From Methylorubrum suomiense (GTDB taxonomy: Bacteria; Pseudomonadota; Alphaproteobacteria; Rhizobiales; Beijerinckiaceae), in contig NZ_BPRE01000016.1 in assembly GCF_022179765.1 (NCBI RefSeq), positions 62,001-126,000 on the forward strand: a stretch of 64,000 nt of DNA. The letters run 5' to 3'. Below the pieces are notes generated by a model. The model saw nothing but the letters and a program-made list of their open reading frames with translations, did no database searches and was not told where the DNA came from. Within the stretch, counting starts at the first letter, position 1; each line of letters begins with the position of its first letter. Shown here piece after piece: positions 1 to 7,980 of this stretch. Made by a program: the position numbers and the translations under genes.

Positions 1-136
1 CGGCGGGGAGGGGGCTCATCGCGTCGCGGACGCCGATCTGTGGCGGATGGAGGACATCGGACCACTTTGGGGCGGCGGAGCCGACCTGTCTACTGCGTCC
101 CGCGCCATCGATGGGGGTCCGGCCGTGGCCGCGACC

Positions 137-151
137 TTAACCCCGTGTTTA
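137..151 (+). promoter_or_regulatory. CtrA-like binding site upstream of cpdR
   Basis: TTAA, seven bases, then TTTA, close to the alphaproteobacterial CtrA full site TTAA-N7-TTAA with one mismatch in the second half. It lies about 60 bases before the cpdR start. CtrA control of cpdR is described in Caulobacter, so the placement makes sense. Assignment is by motif only. Confidence 0.45.
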
Positions 152-211
152 CCATGCGGCGGCTTTATGGAATGAACACCACAGGGCGCATAGGCACCGG
201 GACGCCGTTCG

Positions 212-571
212 ATGAAGATCCTGCTCGCGGAAGACGATAACGACATGCGCCGGTTCCTGGCCAAGGCGTTGCAGAACGCCGGCTACGACGTGCTGTCGTT
301 CGACAACGGGCTCTCTGCCTATAACCGTTTGCGCGAGGAGCCGTTCGAGCTTCTCCTGACAGATATCGTGATGCCGGAGATGGACGGGATCGAGTTGGCG
401 CGCCGCGCCACCGAACTCGATCCGGACATCAAGGTGATGTTCATCACGGGCTTCGCCGCCGTGGCGCTGAATCCCGACTCCAAGGCTCCCAAGGACGCGA
501 AAGTCCTTTCCAAGCCGTTCCACCTGCGCGAGCTCGTGAACGAGGTCGAGAAGCTGCTCGCCGCGGCCTGA
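212..571 (+). CDS. cpdR: CpdR-type single-domain response regulator
   Basis: A 119-residue stand-alone receiver domain with no output domain. The acidic pair E7/D8-D9, the phospho-acceptor D51 (in the stretch LLLTDIVMPEMDG), the Thr of FITG near 79 and K101 (SKPF) are all present. Length and sequence match CpdR, which in its unphosphorylated form works as a ClpXP adaptor controlling cell-cycle proteolysis, including of CtrA. Its phosphorylation comes from the CckA-ChpT relay in relatives; neither gene is in this window. A CtrA-like site upstream fits feedback control. An in-frame start at 212 gives the correct first beta strand (MKILLAEDD). Confidence 0.9.
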   Translation: MKILLAEDDNDMRRFLAKALQNAGYDVLSFDNGLSAYNRLREEPFELLLTDIVMPEMDGIELARRATELDPDIKVMFITGFAAVALNPDSKAPKDAKVLSKPFHLRELVNEVEKLLAAA

Positions 572-603
572 GACGCGGCCGGATCGGGCTCTTCCCACCA
601 GCG

Positions 604-713
604 CCTCATCCTGAGGTGCCCGCGCCAGCAGGCCTCGAAGGGGGCTCCAGGGATCGCGCGATACGCCGGAGCCTCCTTTGAGGCTTCGCCACGCTCCGCA
701 CCTCAGGATGAGG
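604..713. repeat. Palindromic intergenic repeat element
   Basis: Perfect 16-base outer arms: CCTCATCCTGAGGTGC at 604-619 and its reverse complement at 698-713. A second, inner pair (about 632-648 with 669-685) is complementary with two mismatches, so the whole 110 bases can fold as one long hairpin. This is the style of the dispersed palindromic repeats of Rhizobiales genomes. No second copy is seen in this window. It fills most of the 239-base gap between cpdR and grxC, where no gene is seen. Confidence 0.75.
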
Positions 714-811
714 GCGGAGGGTCGAATGAGCGCTGTGTCTTCCCCGCAGTAGGAAGATCGGCGCCGCTCACCTATATCGGCTGCTTCTTCTCCTCGGGCG
801 CGCGAGCGACC

Positions 812-1069
812 ATGCAGCCGGTCACCCTCTACACAACGGCCTGGTGCCCCTATTGCTCGGCGGCCAAGAGCCTGCTGCGCGACAAGGGCGTGGCCTTCAC
901 CGAGATCGACGTCGAGAAGACGGCGGGCGCCCGGGCCGCGATGGTCCAGCGGGCCGGCGGGCGCACGAGCGTGCCGCAGATCTTCGTCGGCGACCGCCAT
1001 GTCGGCGGCTGCGACGACCTCTACGCCCTGGACCGGGCGGGCGGACTCGATCCGCTGCTCGCCGCATGA
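812..1069 (+). CDS. grxC: Glutaredoxin 3
   Basis: An 85-residue glutaredoxin with the dithiol active site CPYC (C12, C15) after the first beta strand, the TSVPQIF cis-proline loop and the GGCDDL glutathione-binding segment. It reduces protein and small-molecule disulfides with glutathione in the cytosol. The length is typical for GrxC. Its stop overlaps the next start in an ATGA arrangement, so it is translationally coupled to the nitrilase-family gene, an order often seen in alphaproteobacteria. Confidence 0.93.
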   Translation: MQPVTLYTTAWCPYCSAAKSLLRDKGVAFTEIDVEKTAGARAAMVQRAGGRTSVPQIFVGDRHVGGCDDLYALDRAGGLDPLLAA

Positions 1070-1902
1070 GCGACGGCACCCGCTTCATCGCCGCCTGCGT
1101 CCAGATGCGGGGTGGGCGCGATCCTGCCGCCAACCGCGCGGCGGCCGTGATGGCCGTGCGCGAGGCCGCGCGGGCGGGCGCGGCCTATGTCCAGACACCC
1201 GAGACCACCTCGCTGATCGAGCGCGACCGGACCGCCCTGTTCGCCCATGTCGGGCCGCAGGATCAGGACGCGACGCTCGCCGCGCTGCGCGAGGTCGCGC
1301 GGACGGAGAAGATCGTCCTCCAGATCGGGTCGCTGGCGATCCGCGAAGGGGACAAAATCGCCAACCGCGCCTTCCTGATCGATGCCGAGGGCGAGATCCG
1401 GGCGGCCTACGACAAGCTGCATCTCTACGACGTCGATCTGCCGAACGGCGAGAGCTGGCGCGAATCGGCAACCTATTCGGGCGGTGCCTGCGCCGTCGTG
1501 GCGGAGACGCCGCTCGCCGCCTTCGGCATCACCATCTGCTACGATCTGCGCTTCCCCGCGCTCTACCGGGCCCTGGCCGAGGCGGGCGCCACGGTCCTGA
1601 CGGCCCCGGCCTGCTTCACGCGGCAGACGGGCGAGGCGCATTGGCACGTGCTCCAGAGGGCCCGCGCCATAGAGACCGGGTCGTTCATGATCTCGGCGGC
1701 GCAGGGCGGGCGACACGAGGACGGGCGCGAGACCTTCGGCCATTCTCTCATCATCGATCCCTGGGGCGTGATCCTGGCCGAGGCCGAGGGCGACGCGCCG
1801 GGTGTGATCCTCGCCGAGATCGATCTTGCCCGCGTCGCCGAGGCGCGCGCGCGCATCCCCACCCTGTCGCACGCACGCCCCTTCAACGTGCGCCGCGTCT
1901 GA
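1066..1902 (+). CDS. Carbon-nitrogen hydrolase (nitrilase superfamily, Nit-type)
   Basis: A 278-residue nitrilase-fold hydrolase with the Glu-Lys-Cys triad E46 (QTPETTSL), K117 (AYDKLHLYDVDLP) and C158 (ITICYDLRFP). The YDKLHLYDVD and CYDLRFP motifs are those of the Nit1/Nit2 branch, which hydrolyses deaminated glutathione or omega-amidates. That activity would fit the coupling to glutaredoxin, but the substrate cannot be fixed from sequence. The start at 1066 is chosen because it overlaps the grxC stop and gives the usual N-terminus; a longer in-frame reading begins inside grxC. Confidence 0.85.
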   Translation: MSDGTRFIAACVQMRGGRDPAANRAAAVMAVREAARAGAAYVQTPETTSLIERDRTALFAHVGPQDQDATLAALREVARTEKIVLQIGSLAIREGDKIANRAFLIDAEGEIRAAYDKLHLYDVDLPNGESWRESATYSGGACAVVAETPLAAFGITICYDLRFPALYRALAEAGATVLTAPACFTRQTGEAHWHVLQRARAIETGSFMISAAQGGRHEDGRETFGHSLIIDPWGVILAEAEGDAPGVILAEIDLARVAEARARIPTLSHARPFNVRRV

Positions 1903-1962
1903 TCTCCCGTCACCTCTCGCCTGCGGACGCGGCCCCGAGCCGGGACCCGAGGCCCATGCCCC

Positions 1963-2451
1963 ATGATCCGCTTCACCCTTGTCTGCGATTCCGGTCACGA
2001 CTTCGAGAGCTGGTTCCCCTCAGGCTCGGCCTATGACGAGCAGGCCGCCCGCGGGCTCGTGACCTGCCCGTTCTGCAACTCGGCGAAGGTGACCAAGGCG
2101 CCGATGGCCCCGGCGGTGGCGCGCACCGACCGCGAGCGCCGGCCCGCCGCCGAGCCCCCCGGCGCGGCCGGCCTCCCGGCGGTCCCGAGCCCGCCGCCCG
2201 CCGCGCCCGTGCCGATGATTGCCGAGCCGGAGCGACGTCTGCGCGCCCTGCTCAACGCGATGCGCGAGCAGGTGGTCGCGAGCGCCGAGCATGTCGGCGA
2301 CCGCTTCGCCGAGGAGGCGCGGGCGATCCATTACGGCGATGCCGAAGGGCGGCCGATCTACGGCGAGGCGACCCTGAACGAGGCGCAGGAACTTGCCGAG
2401 GAGGGCATCCCGGTCATGCCGCTGCCGTCCGCGCCGGACGACCGGCATTGA
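1963..2451 (+). CDS. DUF1178 family protein
   Basis: A 162-residue protein of the DUF1178 family. The N-terminus has C8 with GHDFESWF, then TCPFC (C35, C38), which looks like a small zinc-ribbon-type metal site. A Pro/Ala-rich linker (about residues 45-75) leads to a helical C-terminal part. No function is known for the family, which is common in alphaproteobacteria and often sits beside glutaredoxin and nitrilase genes. It probably shares a transcript with grxC and the hydrolase (60-base gap). Confidence 0.8.
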   Translation: MIRFTLVCDSGHDFESWFPSGSAYDEQAARGLVTCPFCNSAKVTKAPMAPAVARTDRERRPAAEPPGAAGLPAVPSPPPAAPVPMIAEPERRLRALLNAMREQVVASAEHVGDRFAEEARAIHYGDAEGRPIYGEATLNEAQELAEEGIPVMPLPSAPDDRH

Positions 2452-2456
2452 ATCCT

Positions 2457-2477
2457 GCCCGGCCCGCCGGGCCGGGC
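2457..2477. terminator. Hairpin between convergent genes
   Basis: Nine-base perfect arms (2457-2465 and 2469-2477) around a three-base loop. It lies exactly between the stop codons of the DUF1178 gene and the minus-strand yaiI gene. There is no clear T-run, so Rho-independent activity is plausible but not certain. Confidence 0.5.
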
Positions 2478-2950
2478 TACAAACCCCGCTCGCGCCGCAA
2501 CCGCACGATCGCGCGGTCGAGGGCGCCGAGGAAGGCCGAGCGATCGCTCTTCGAGAACGGCTTCGGGCCACCGGTGATGGCGCCGGCCTCGCGCAACTCC
2601 TGCATCAAGTTGCGGGTGGCGAGGGCCATGCCGACGGAGGCATCGGTGAAGGCCTTGCCCGTGGGACTCAGGGCCACCGCACCGGCCTTCACGCAGCGGC
2701 TCGCCAGCGGCACGTCGGCGGTGATGACGACGGCGCCGGGGCTCGCCCGCTCGGCGATCCAGTCATCGGCGGCATCGAATTTGTCCCCGACCACGACACG
2801 CTCGATCCAGGGCTCGCGCGGCAGGTTCAGGAAGGCGTTCGCAACGACGAAGACGTGAAGCCCGTAGCGCGCCGCCACGCGAAAAACCTCGTCCTTCACC
2901 GGGCAGGCATCGGCATCGACGTAGATGCGGATCGGGTCGGGCGTCGTCAT
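2477..2950 (-). CDS. yaiI: YaiI/YqxD family protein (UPF0178)
   Basis: A 157-residue protein of the UPF0178 family. The N-terminal VDADACPVK and the later VITADVPLA are the family signatures and resemble the acidic motifs of PIN-like nuclease folds. No reaction is established. It is the last gene of the lipid A operon; its start overlaps the lpxB stop by four bases, so it is translationally coupled to it. There is no obvious functional link to lipid A. Confidence 0.85.
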   Translation of the reverse strand: MTTPDPIRIYVDADACPVKDEVFRVAARYGLHVFVVANAFLNLPREPWIERVVVGDKFDAADDWIAERASPGAVVITADVPLASRCVKAGAVALSPTGKAFTDASVGMALATRNLMQELREAGAITGGPKPFSKSDRSAFLGALDRAIVRLRRERGL

Positions 2951-4110
2951 GCCGCTCGCCTCGCGGACAGGACGATGCGGGCCGCCGCCCGGCTAGGCTC
3001 CTCGTCGCCGGGCAGACGCATCCTGTCGTCGATGCGGCCGAGGGCGTCGAGCTGGGTCCGGCGGGCCGGGCCACCGGCCATGAGCGGCGCCAAGGTATCG
3101 GCCAGACGCTCGGGGGTGCAGTCGGCCTGCACGTATTCCGGCATGGCATTTTCCGAGAGGATCAGGTTCGGCAGGACGATGGTCGGCACCTGGATCAGGC
3201 GGCGCGCGATCACCTCCTCGACCCGCGAGACCTTGTAGGCCACCACCATCGGCACGCCGGAGAGGGCGAGTTCGAGGGTCACCGTGCCCGAGGCCGCCAG
3301 CGCCGCCCGCGCCCGGCGGAAGGTCGCGTGCTTGGCGGGCTCGCCGTGGACGATGCGGGGCTGGCGCTCCCAGGCGACCGCGAGCCGCTCGATCAGCGCC
3401 CGGTGGCGGCTCACCGCCGGCAGCTCGATCTCGAACGGGCCGACCCGCCGGACCAGCTCGGCGGTCGCACGGCCGAAGACCGGCATCAGCCGCTCGATCT
3501 CGGAGCGGCGCGAGCCCGGCAGCACGGCCAGCACCGGCGGGCGCCCGTCGCGGATCGCCTGCTCCTCGGGGGAGGGGCGCAGGTCCGAAAGGCGCTCGAT
3601 CAACGGATGGCCGACATAGGTGCAGGGCGGGCCGCCGAGGCGGCGATGCGCCTCCGGCTCGAACGGCAGCAGGGCGAGCACGTGATCGATGAAGGGCACC
3701 ATGCCCTTGGCCCGCCACGGCCGCCATGCCCAGACGCTCGGCGAGACGTAATCCACGATCGGCAGGCCGGGCAGCCGCTTGCGCACGCGGGTCGCGACCG
3801 CGTGGGTGAAGCCGGGGCTGTCGATGATGACGAGAACGTCGGGCCGGGCCGCCACGATGTCCTCGACCGTCTCGCGGATGCGCCGCAGCAGGGTGCGGGC
3901 GCGGGCCAGCACCGGCAGGTAGCCCATCACCGCCACGTCGTCGATCGGGAAGAGCGACCCGAATCCTTCCGCCGCCATGGCCTCGCCGCCGACGCCGCCC
4001 AGCGTCAGGGGCGCGGGCGAGAGGCCGCGCAGGGCCCGGATCAGCTTGGCGCCGAGCTGGTCGCCGGAATCCTCGCCCGCCACCAGCCAGATTTTTTGGT
4101 GGGGGTTCAC
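2947..4110 (-). CDS. lpxB: Lipid-A-disaccharide synthase
   Basis: A 387-residue GT19 glycosyltransferase that joins UDP-2,3-diacylglucosamine to lipid X to make the tetraacyl disaccharide of lipid A at the inner membrane. The N-terminal WLVAGEDSGDQLGA, the DYVSPSVWAWRPWRA segment, the PFEPE stretch and the LPGSRRSEI donor loop are clear. The length matches the family. It starts with ATG overlapping the lpxI stop by four bases. Confidence 0.95.
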   Translation of the reverse strand: MNPHQKIWLVAGEDSGDQLGAKLIRALRGLSPAPLTLGGVGGEAMAAEGFGSLFPIDDVAVMGYLPVLARARTLLRRIRETVEDIVAARPDVLVIIDSPGFTHAVATRVRKRLPGLPIVDYVSPSVWAWRPWRAKGMVPFIDHVLALLPFEPEAHRRLGGPPCTYVGHPLIERLSDLRPSPEEQAIRDGRPPVLAVLPGSRRSEIERLMPVFGRATAELVRRVGPFEIELPAVSRHRALIERLAVAWERQPRIVHGEPAKHATFRRARAALAASGTVTLELALSGVPMVVAYKVSRVEEVIARRLIQVPTIVLPNLILSENAMPEYVQADCTPERLADTLAPLMAGGPARRTQLDALGRIDDRMRLPGDEEPSRAAARIVLSARRAA

Positions 4111-4955
4111 GGCGTCACCTCCAGGCCGATCAGGAAGAGACCGGCCGCATCCGCGGCCGCCACCGTCTCCTCCGAGTCGATCACCAAGGTGTAGCCGGCG
4201 CCGATGGCGATGCCGACGCAGCCCGCCGCGGCCGCCCGATGCACCGTGCGCGGGCCGATCGCCGGCAGGTCGATGCGCAGGTCCTGGCCGAGCTTGGGCA
4301 GCTTGACCAGGACCGCGCCCTTGGGCGCCCTGCCGTAGCCGAGCGGCCTGCGGTTGAGCGCGCGGGCGCGGATCAGCATCCGGTCGGTGCCCTCCGGGCC
4401 CTCGACGGCGACGACCCGCTCGGCGGCGACCACCGCCGCCTGCCCGACATCGAACGGGCTCAGCGCGCCGAGCATGGCCCGGCCGGTGGCGATCGATAGC
4501 GATGCATCCGGGTCGGGAGCGTGCCGGCCGAGGCGACCGGGCCGGCCGAGCAGATCGGGGGCGACCTCGTGGACGCCGAGCACCCGGTGGCCGTTCTCTT
4601 CGAGGAGCGACAGCACGGCGCGCAGCAGCCGGTCGTCACCGCCCGCGAGCCCCCGCAGGATGTCCCGGTTCTTCACGGCATGGGCGGCGTTCAGCAAGGC
4701 CGCCGGACTCGGGCGGGCCACGCCGCCCGCCGGCACCACGGCCTCCGGGGCCCAGTCCTTCAGGATGCGCAGGGTGCCCGGAATGTCGAGGAGATCGACC
4801 ACCGCGTCGGCCCGACGCCGCATCGACCGCTCGGTGAAGCCGCGCACGGCGAGCACCCGGAATGGTCGCCCCGCGCGCTCCAGGGACGCGGCGACGAGTT
4901 CCGGCAGGCGACCGGCCCCGGCCACCAGCGCGAGCGGTCGGGCCGTCCCCTGCAT
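4107..4955 (-). CDS. lpxI: UDP-2,3-diacylglucosamine diphosphatase LpxI
   Basis: LpxI (formerly DUF1009) hydrolyses UDP-2,3-diacylglucosamine to lipid X and UMP, replacing LpxH in alphaproteobacteria. The N-terminal LALVAGAGRLPELVA domain and the C-terminal Asp-containing region KLPKLGQDLRIDLPAIGP are present. The start at 4955 is preferred (282 residues) because family members begin only a few residues before the glycine-rich strand. In-frame starts at 4982 (ATG) and 5003 (GTG) are possible. It sits between lpxA and lpxB, the usual place. Confidence 0.92.
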   Translation of the reverse strand: MQGTARPLALVAGAGRLPELVAASLERAGRPFRVLAVRGFTERSMRRRADAVVDLLDIPGTLRILKDWAPEAVVPAGGVARPSPAALLNAAHAVKNRDILRGLAGGDDRLLRAVLSLLEENGHRVLGVHEVAPDLLGRPGRLGRHAPDPDASLSIATGRAMLGALSPFDVGQAAVVAAERVVAVEGPEGTDRMLIRARALNRRPLGYGRAPKGAVLVKLPKLGQDLRIDLPAIGPRTVHRAAAAGCVGIAIGAGYTLVIDSEETVAAADAAGLFLIGLEVTP

Positions 4956-5019
4956 GGCGGAGTCAGCGTGCCGCATCGGCATTGCCCGAAAGCCGGTGCC
5001 CACGGTTCGGGCCGATGCC

Positions 5020-5847
5020 CTAGACCGCCGCAGCGACGGCGCGGGGCGTGCAGATCGAGCGCTTGCCGCCCTCGCGGATGAAGGACAGGATCTCGTGGAT
5101 CGCCGGATGGGTGTCGAATTCGGCGGCCACGTCCTCCACGCGCTCCATCAGCGTGCCCTCCTGGGCGAAGAGCAGCCGGTAGGCGCGGCGCAGGGCATGG
5201 ATGTCCTCGCGGGAGAAGCCGCGCCTTTGCAGACCGATGATGTTGAGACCCGAGAGATAGGCACGGTTGCCCAGCACCATCCCGTAGGGGATGCAGTCGT
5301 TCTCCAGGCCCGACAGCCCGCCGACGAAGGCGTGGTCGCCGACGCGGGCGAACTGGATCACCGCCGCGCCCCCACCCAGGATCGCGTAGTTGCCGACCGT
5401 GCAATGGCCGGCCAGCATCACGTTGTTGGAGAAGATGACGTGGTCGCCGACGCGGCAATCATGGCCAACATGGCTGTTGGCCAGGAAGGCGCAGTGATTA
5501 CCGACCGTGGTCTCCAGCCCGCCCCCCGCGGTGCCGGGGTTCATGGTGACGCCCTCGCGGATCAGGCAATCGGAGCCGACGGCGAGCGTCGAGGGTTCGC
5601 CGCGATATTTCAGGTCCTGCGGCGGGTGACCGATCGAGGCGAACGGGTAGATCTTCGTCCGCGCGCCAATCGTCGTGCGCCCGGCGACCACCACGTGGCT
5701 GATCAGTTCGCAGCCATCGTCGAGCGTCACCTCGGGGCCGACATGGCAGAACGGGCCGATCCGCACGCCCTCGCCGAGGCGGGCGCCGTCCTCGATCACG
5801 CTGCTCGGGTGGATGCCGTCTCGCGAAGGGCTCACCAAGGCGCTCAC
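5020..5847 (-). CDS. lpxA: UDP-N-acetylglucosamine acyltransferase
   Basis: A 275-residue left-handed beta-helix acyltransferase catalysing the first step of lipid A synthesis, transfer of 3-hydroxyacyl from ACP to UDP-GlcNAc. Hexapeptide repeats run through the first 190 residues. SHVGHDC carries the catalytic-type His, and the C-terminal helical domain begins near GLQRRGFSRED. The start is GTG at 5847, overlapping the fabZ stop, which gives the normal family N-terminus (HPSSVIEDGARLGEGV). A longer in-frame reading would run into fabZ and is not credible. Confidence 0.94.
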   Translation of the reverse strand: MSALVSPSRDGIHPSSVIEDGARLGEGVRIGPFCHVGPEVTLDDGCELISHVVVAGRTTIGARTKIYPFASIGHPPQDLKYRGEPSTLAVGSDCLIREGVTMNPGTAGGGLETTVGNHCAFLANSHVGHDCRVGDHVIFSNNVMLAGHCTVGNYAILGGGAAVIQFARVGDHAFVGGLSGLENDCIPYGMVLGNRAYLSGLNIIGLQRRGFSREDIHALRRAYRLLFAQEGTLMERVEDVAAEFDTHPAIHEILSFIREGGKRSICTPRAVAAAV

Positions 5848-6317
5848 TCCGTCACCAGCATGGCGCCGATCTCGGCCTCGGCGACGAGGACACCGTCGAC
5901 GCGGGCCTCGCCCCGGAACCACCACATCGTCTTGCGCTGCTTCATCTTGGTCATGTGCAGCCGCACCTGGTCGCCGGGGACGACGGGCTTGCGGAACTTG
6001 CACTTGTCGATGGTCATGAAGAAGACCTGTTTGGTCTTCAGCTCCGCCGCGCGGTCGCCGATGATGTGGCGGCAGCAGATCGCGCCCGCGGTCTGGGCCA
6101 TGGCCTCGATCAGCAGGACGCCGGGGAAGACCGGCATGCCCGGAAAGTGTCCGGTGAATTGCGGCTCGTTGGCGGTGACGTTCTTGATGCCGATGCAGCT
6201 CTCGTCGCGATCGATCTCGATGATCTTGTCGATCATCAGGAACGGGTAGCGGTGGGGCAGCAGCTCCAGAACCTTCTGGATATCGGCCGATCCCAACTCC
6301 CGCGGCGCTTCGCTCAT
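5844..6317 (-). CDS. fabZ: 3-hydroxyacyl-[ACP] dehydratase FabZ
   Basis: A 157-residue hot-dog-fold dehydratase of fatty acid elongation. It has the PHRYPFLMIDKI N-terminus, the catalytic-His loop GHFPGMPVFPGVLLIEAMAQ with its following Glu, and the KCKFRKPVVPGDQ segment. ATG at 6317 gives the usual length; an upstream in-frame extension lacks family similarity. It heads the fabZ-lpxA-lpxI-lpxB-yaiI operon. In many Proteobacteria lpxD directly precedes fabZ, but here the upstream neighbour is an unrelated divergent gene. Confidence 0.95.
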   Translation of the reverse strand: MSEAPRELGSADIQKVLELLPHRYPFLMIDKIIEIDRDESCIGIKNVTANEPQFTGHFPGMPVFPGVLLIEAMAQTAGAICCRHIIGDRAAELKTKQVFFMTIDKCKFRKPVVPGDQVRLHMTKMKQRKTMWWFRGEARVDGVLVAEAEIGAMLVTE

Positions 6318-6723
6318 CGGTCTCAACGCTCCCCGCTCAACGATACTGTGCGCGGCCGTTGCCGCTCGATCCGGCGACCCTGCCCGGTGAGGGCGCCTCA
6401 TCGGCAGAAAATCGGGCGGATGCAAGACTTTTGGACCGATTCGACCTTTCGCGCCCCGGTGGACGCGCGGCGGACCCCGCAAACGATGCCGTTCGCGAAC
6501 GCATCGGGGCGGCCACGCCCGCCCGCCGTCACCCTCGAAGACGCTGCCCGGACAGTATGCAACCCACCTGTACTCGACATCGCATCCTTACGGCCAAGCT
6601 TTCAGCTACGTACATTGCCGCGAGTGCTGGCGAAGATCATTCCATGGCTACTGAGTTTTTTCGGAGAACCGTTTCGACACTTGCCGCGTTTGATGGCGTC
6701 TTTCGAATTCGGAGGTTACGCCA
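6318..6723. other. 406-base divergent intergenic region
   Basis: No gene is seen. It must hold the promoter of the minus-strand fabZ operon and that of the plus-strand repeat protein. An imperfect 23-base palindrome lies at 6484-6506. Base composition becomes clearly more AT-rich from about 6590 to the start at 6724, where GGAGG at 6711-6715 is a strong ribosome binding site. No -35/-10 pair was convincing. Confidence 0.6.
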
Positions 6724-7875
6724 ATGAGAACGGTTGCACTTGGTCTTGCTGCGTTGCTGATGAGCACTTCGGTCTACGCGCAGGGCGCGGCCGGTGCGGG
6801 CGAGCGCGGCGGCATGCAGGCGGGCAGCGAGCGGGGCGCGTCCTCAGGCGGCATGCAGAACCGCGGCGGCGACACCCAAACCCGTGGCGGCGACACACAA
6901 GCCCGCGGCAGCGATGCCATGTCCGGCAAGGAGATGGGCAAAGGCGCCGACAGGGCCGGACGGGGCGAGACGGCCGGCCGTGAGTCGGGCAAGGATGACA
7001 GCAAGGGCGCGATGGCCCGCGACGGTCGCGGCGAGCGCGGCATGGACGGGCGCGCCGGACGCGACACGGCCGAGCGGGGGGATCGCGGCGAGCGGATGCG
7101 GGGCGAGTCCCGCAGCGAGCGCACCAGCCTGCGCGACAGCGACCGCAGCCGGGTCAGCAGCCGCACCGACGTGCGCTCGACCTCGACCACGGTCGATGGC
7201 GGCTACCGCCGCGAGGGCCGCTACGTGTTCATCGGCGGCCAGCGCGTCGTCTACGGCTCGCCCGAGTATCGTCGCCTGATCGTCACCGAGCGCCGGTCGA
7301 GCGGTCCGCGCCGCTACGTCACCATCCGCGGCCAGCGGGTGATCTACGGCTCGCCGGAATACCGCCGTCTCGTCAGCGTCAGCGAAGAGCGCCGTTACGT
7401 GACGATCCGCGGCCAGCGCGTCCTCTACGGTTCGCCGGAATACCGCCGTCTCTCCACCACCGTCTCGACCACCGAGCGGAGCGGCGGGGCGATCAATGCC
7501 GGCTACAGCGAGAGCCGTTCGAGCCGCACGGACGTGCGCAGCTCCAGCCGTTCCGAGACCCGCGGGGCGGAGCGCAACGAGCGCAACGAGATGCGCGGCA
7601 ACGAGCAGGCGCGCAACAAGGCGACGGGCGAGGCCCGGGGCGAGAACAAGGGCATGGAGCGCGACGGCATGCGCAATGCCGGCATGCGCGGTGGCGAGTC
7701 GGGCGATCGCGGCGGCAACAACATCCGCAACGCCTCGGACAAGGGCGGAGCCGACCGGGGTGCCGACCGCGGTTCGATGGGCGGCAACATGCGCGGCGGT
7801 GAGGCCGGCGGCATGAAGAGCGGCGGCTCGACGGGTGGCTCGGAAGCCGGCCGCGGCGGCGGCGGCGGCCGGTAA
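6724..7875 (+). CDS. Exported Arg/Gly-rich protein with three GQRV-YGSPEYRRL repeats
   Basis: A 383-residue protein of unrecognised family. A signal peptide (about residues 1-20, ending VYAQ) is followed by a very polar Gly/Arg/Asp/Met-rich tract. Three near-identical motifs of the form RYVxIxGQRVxYGSPEYRRL follow, at residues 166-185, 197-216 and 224-243. A second low-complexity Arg/Asn/Gly/Met-rich tail runs to the C-terminus. Each repeat looks like a small beta hairpin unit. No catalytic motif is visible. A strong ribosome binding site suggests appreciable expression. It is likely periplasmic or envelope-associated; function unknown. Confidence 0.75.
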   Translation: MRTVALGLAALLMSTSVYAQGAAGAGERGGMQAGSERGASSGGMQNRGGDTQTRGGDTQARGSDAMSGKEMGKGADRAGRGETAGRESGKDDSKGAMARDGRGERGMDGRAGRDTAERGDRGERMRGESRSERTSLRDSDRSRVSSRTDVRSTSTTVDGGYRREGRYVFIGGQRVVYGSPEYRRLIVTERRSSGPRRYVTIRGQRVIYGSPEYRRLVSVSEERRYVTIRGQRVLYGSPEYRRLSTTVSTTERSGGAINAGYSESRSSRTDVRSSSRSETRGAERNERNEMRGNEQARNKATGEARGENKGMERDGMRNAGMRGGESGDRGGNNIRNASDKGGADRGADRGSMGGNMRGGEAGGMKSGGSTGGSEAGRGGGGGR

Positions 7876-7940
7876 CACGGGCCCTCACGGTCGCGCCCCT
7901 CCGAAAGGTTGGGGCGCGGCGTCCACCACTCTTCGTGATG

Positions 7941-7980
7941 TCGGCCCTCATCCGTTCCGGGTGGGGGCCGATCTTGTTTT
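7941..7980 (+). terminator. Terminator between the repeat protein and speG
   Basis: An imperfect stem (TCGGCCC near 7941 with GGGGCCGA near 7964-7971) is followed by the T-rich ATCTTGTTTT. A second strong hairpin with eight-base arms at 7892-7899 and 7911-7918 precedes it. Both lie between convergent genes, so either strand may use them. Confidence 0.6.

Noticed and set aside
1..211. Partial gene at the left window edge on either strand
   Set aside because: Open frames here have no recognisable domain or start context; the stretch looks like the cpdR promoter region.
5848..6003. A long upstream in-frame extension of lpxA
   Set aside because: It overlaps fabZ almost completely and has no LpxA similarity; GTG at 5847, overlapping the fabZ stop, gives the normal N-terminus.
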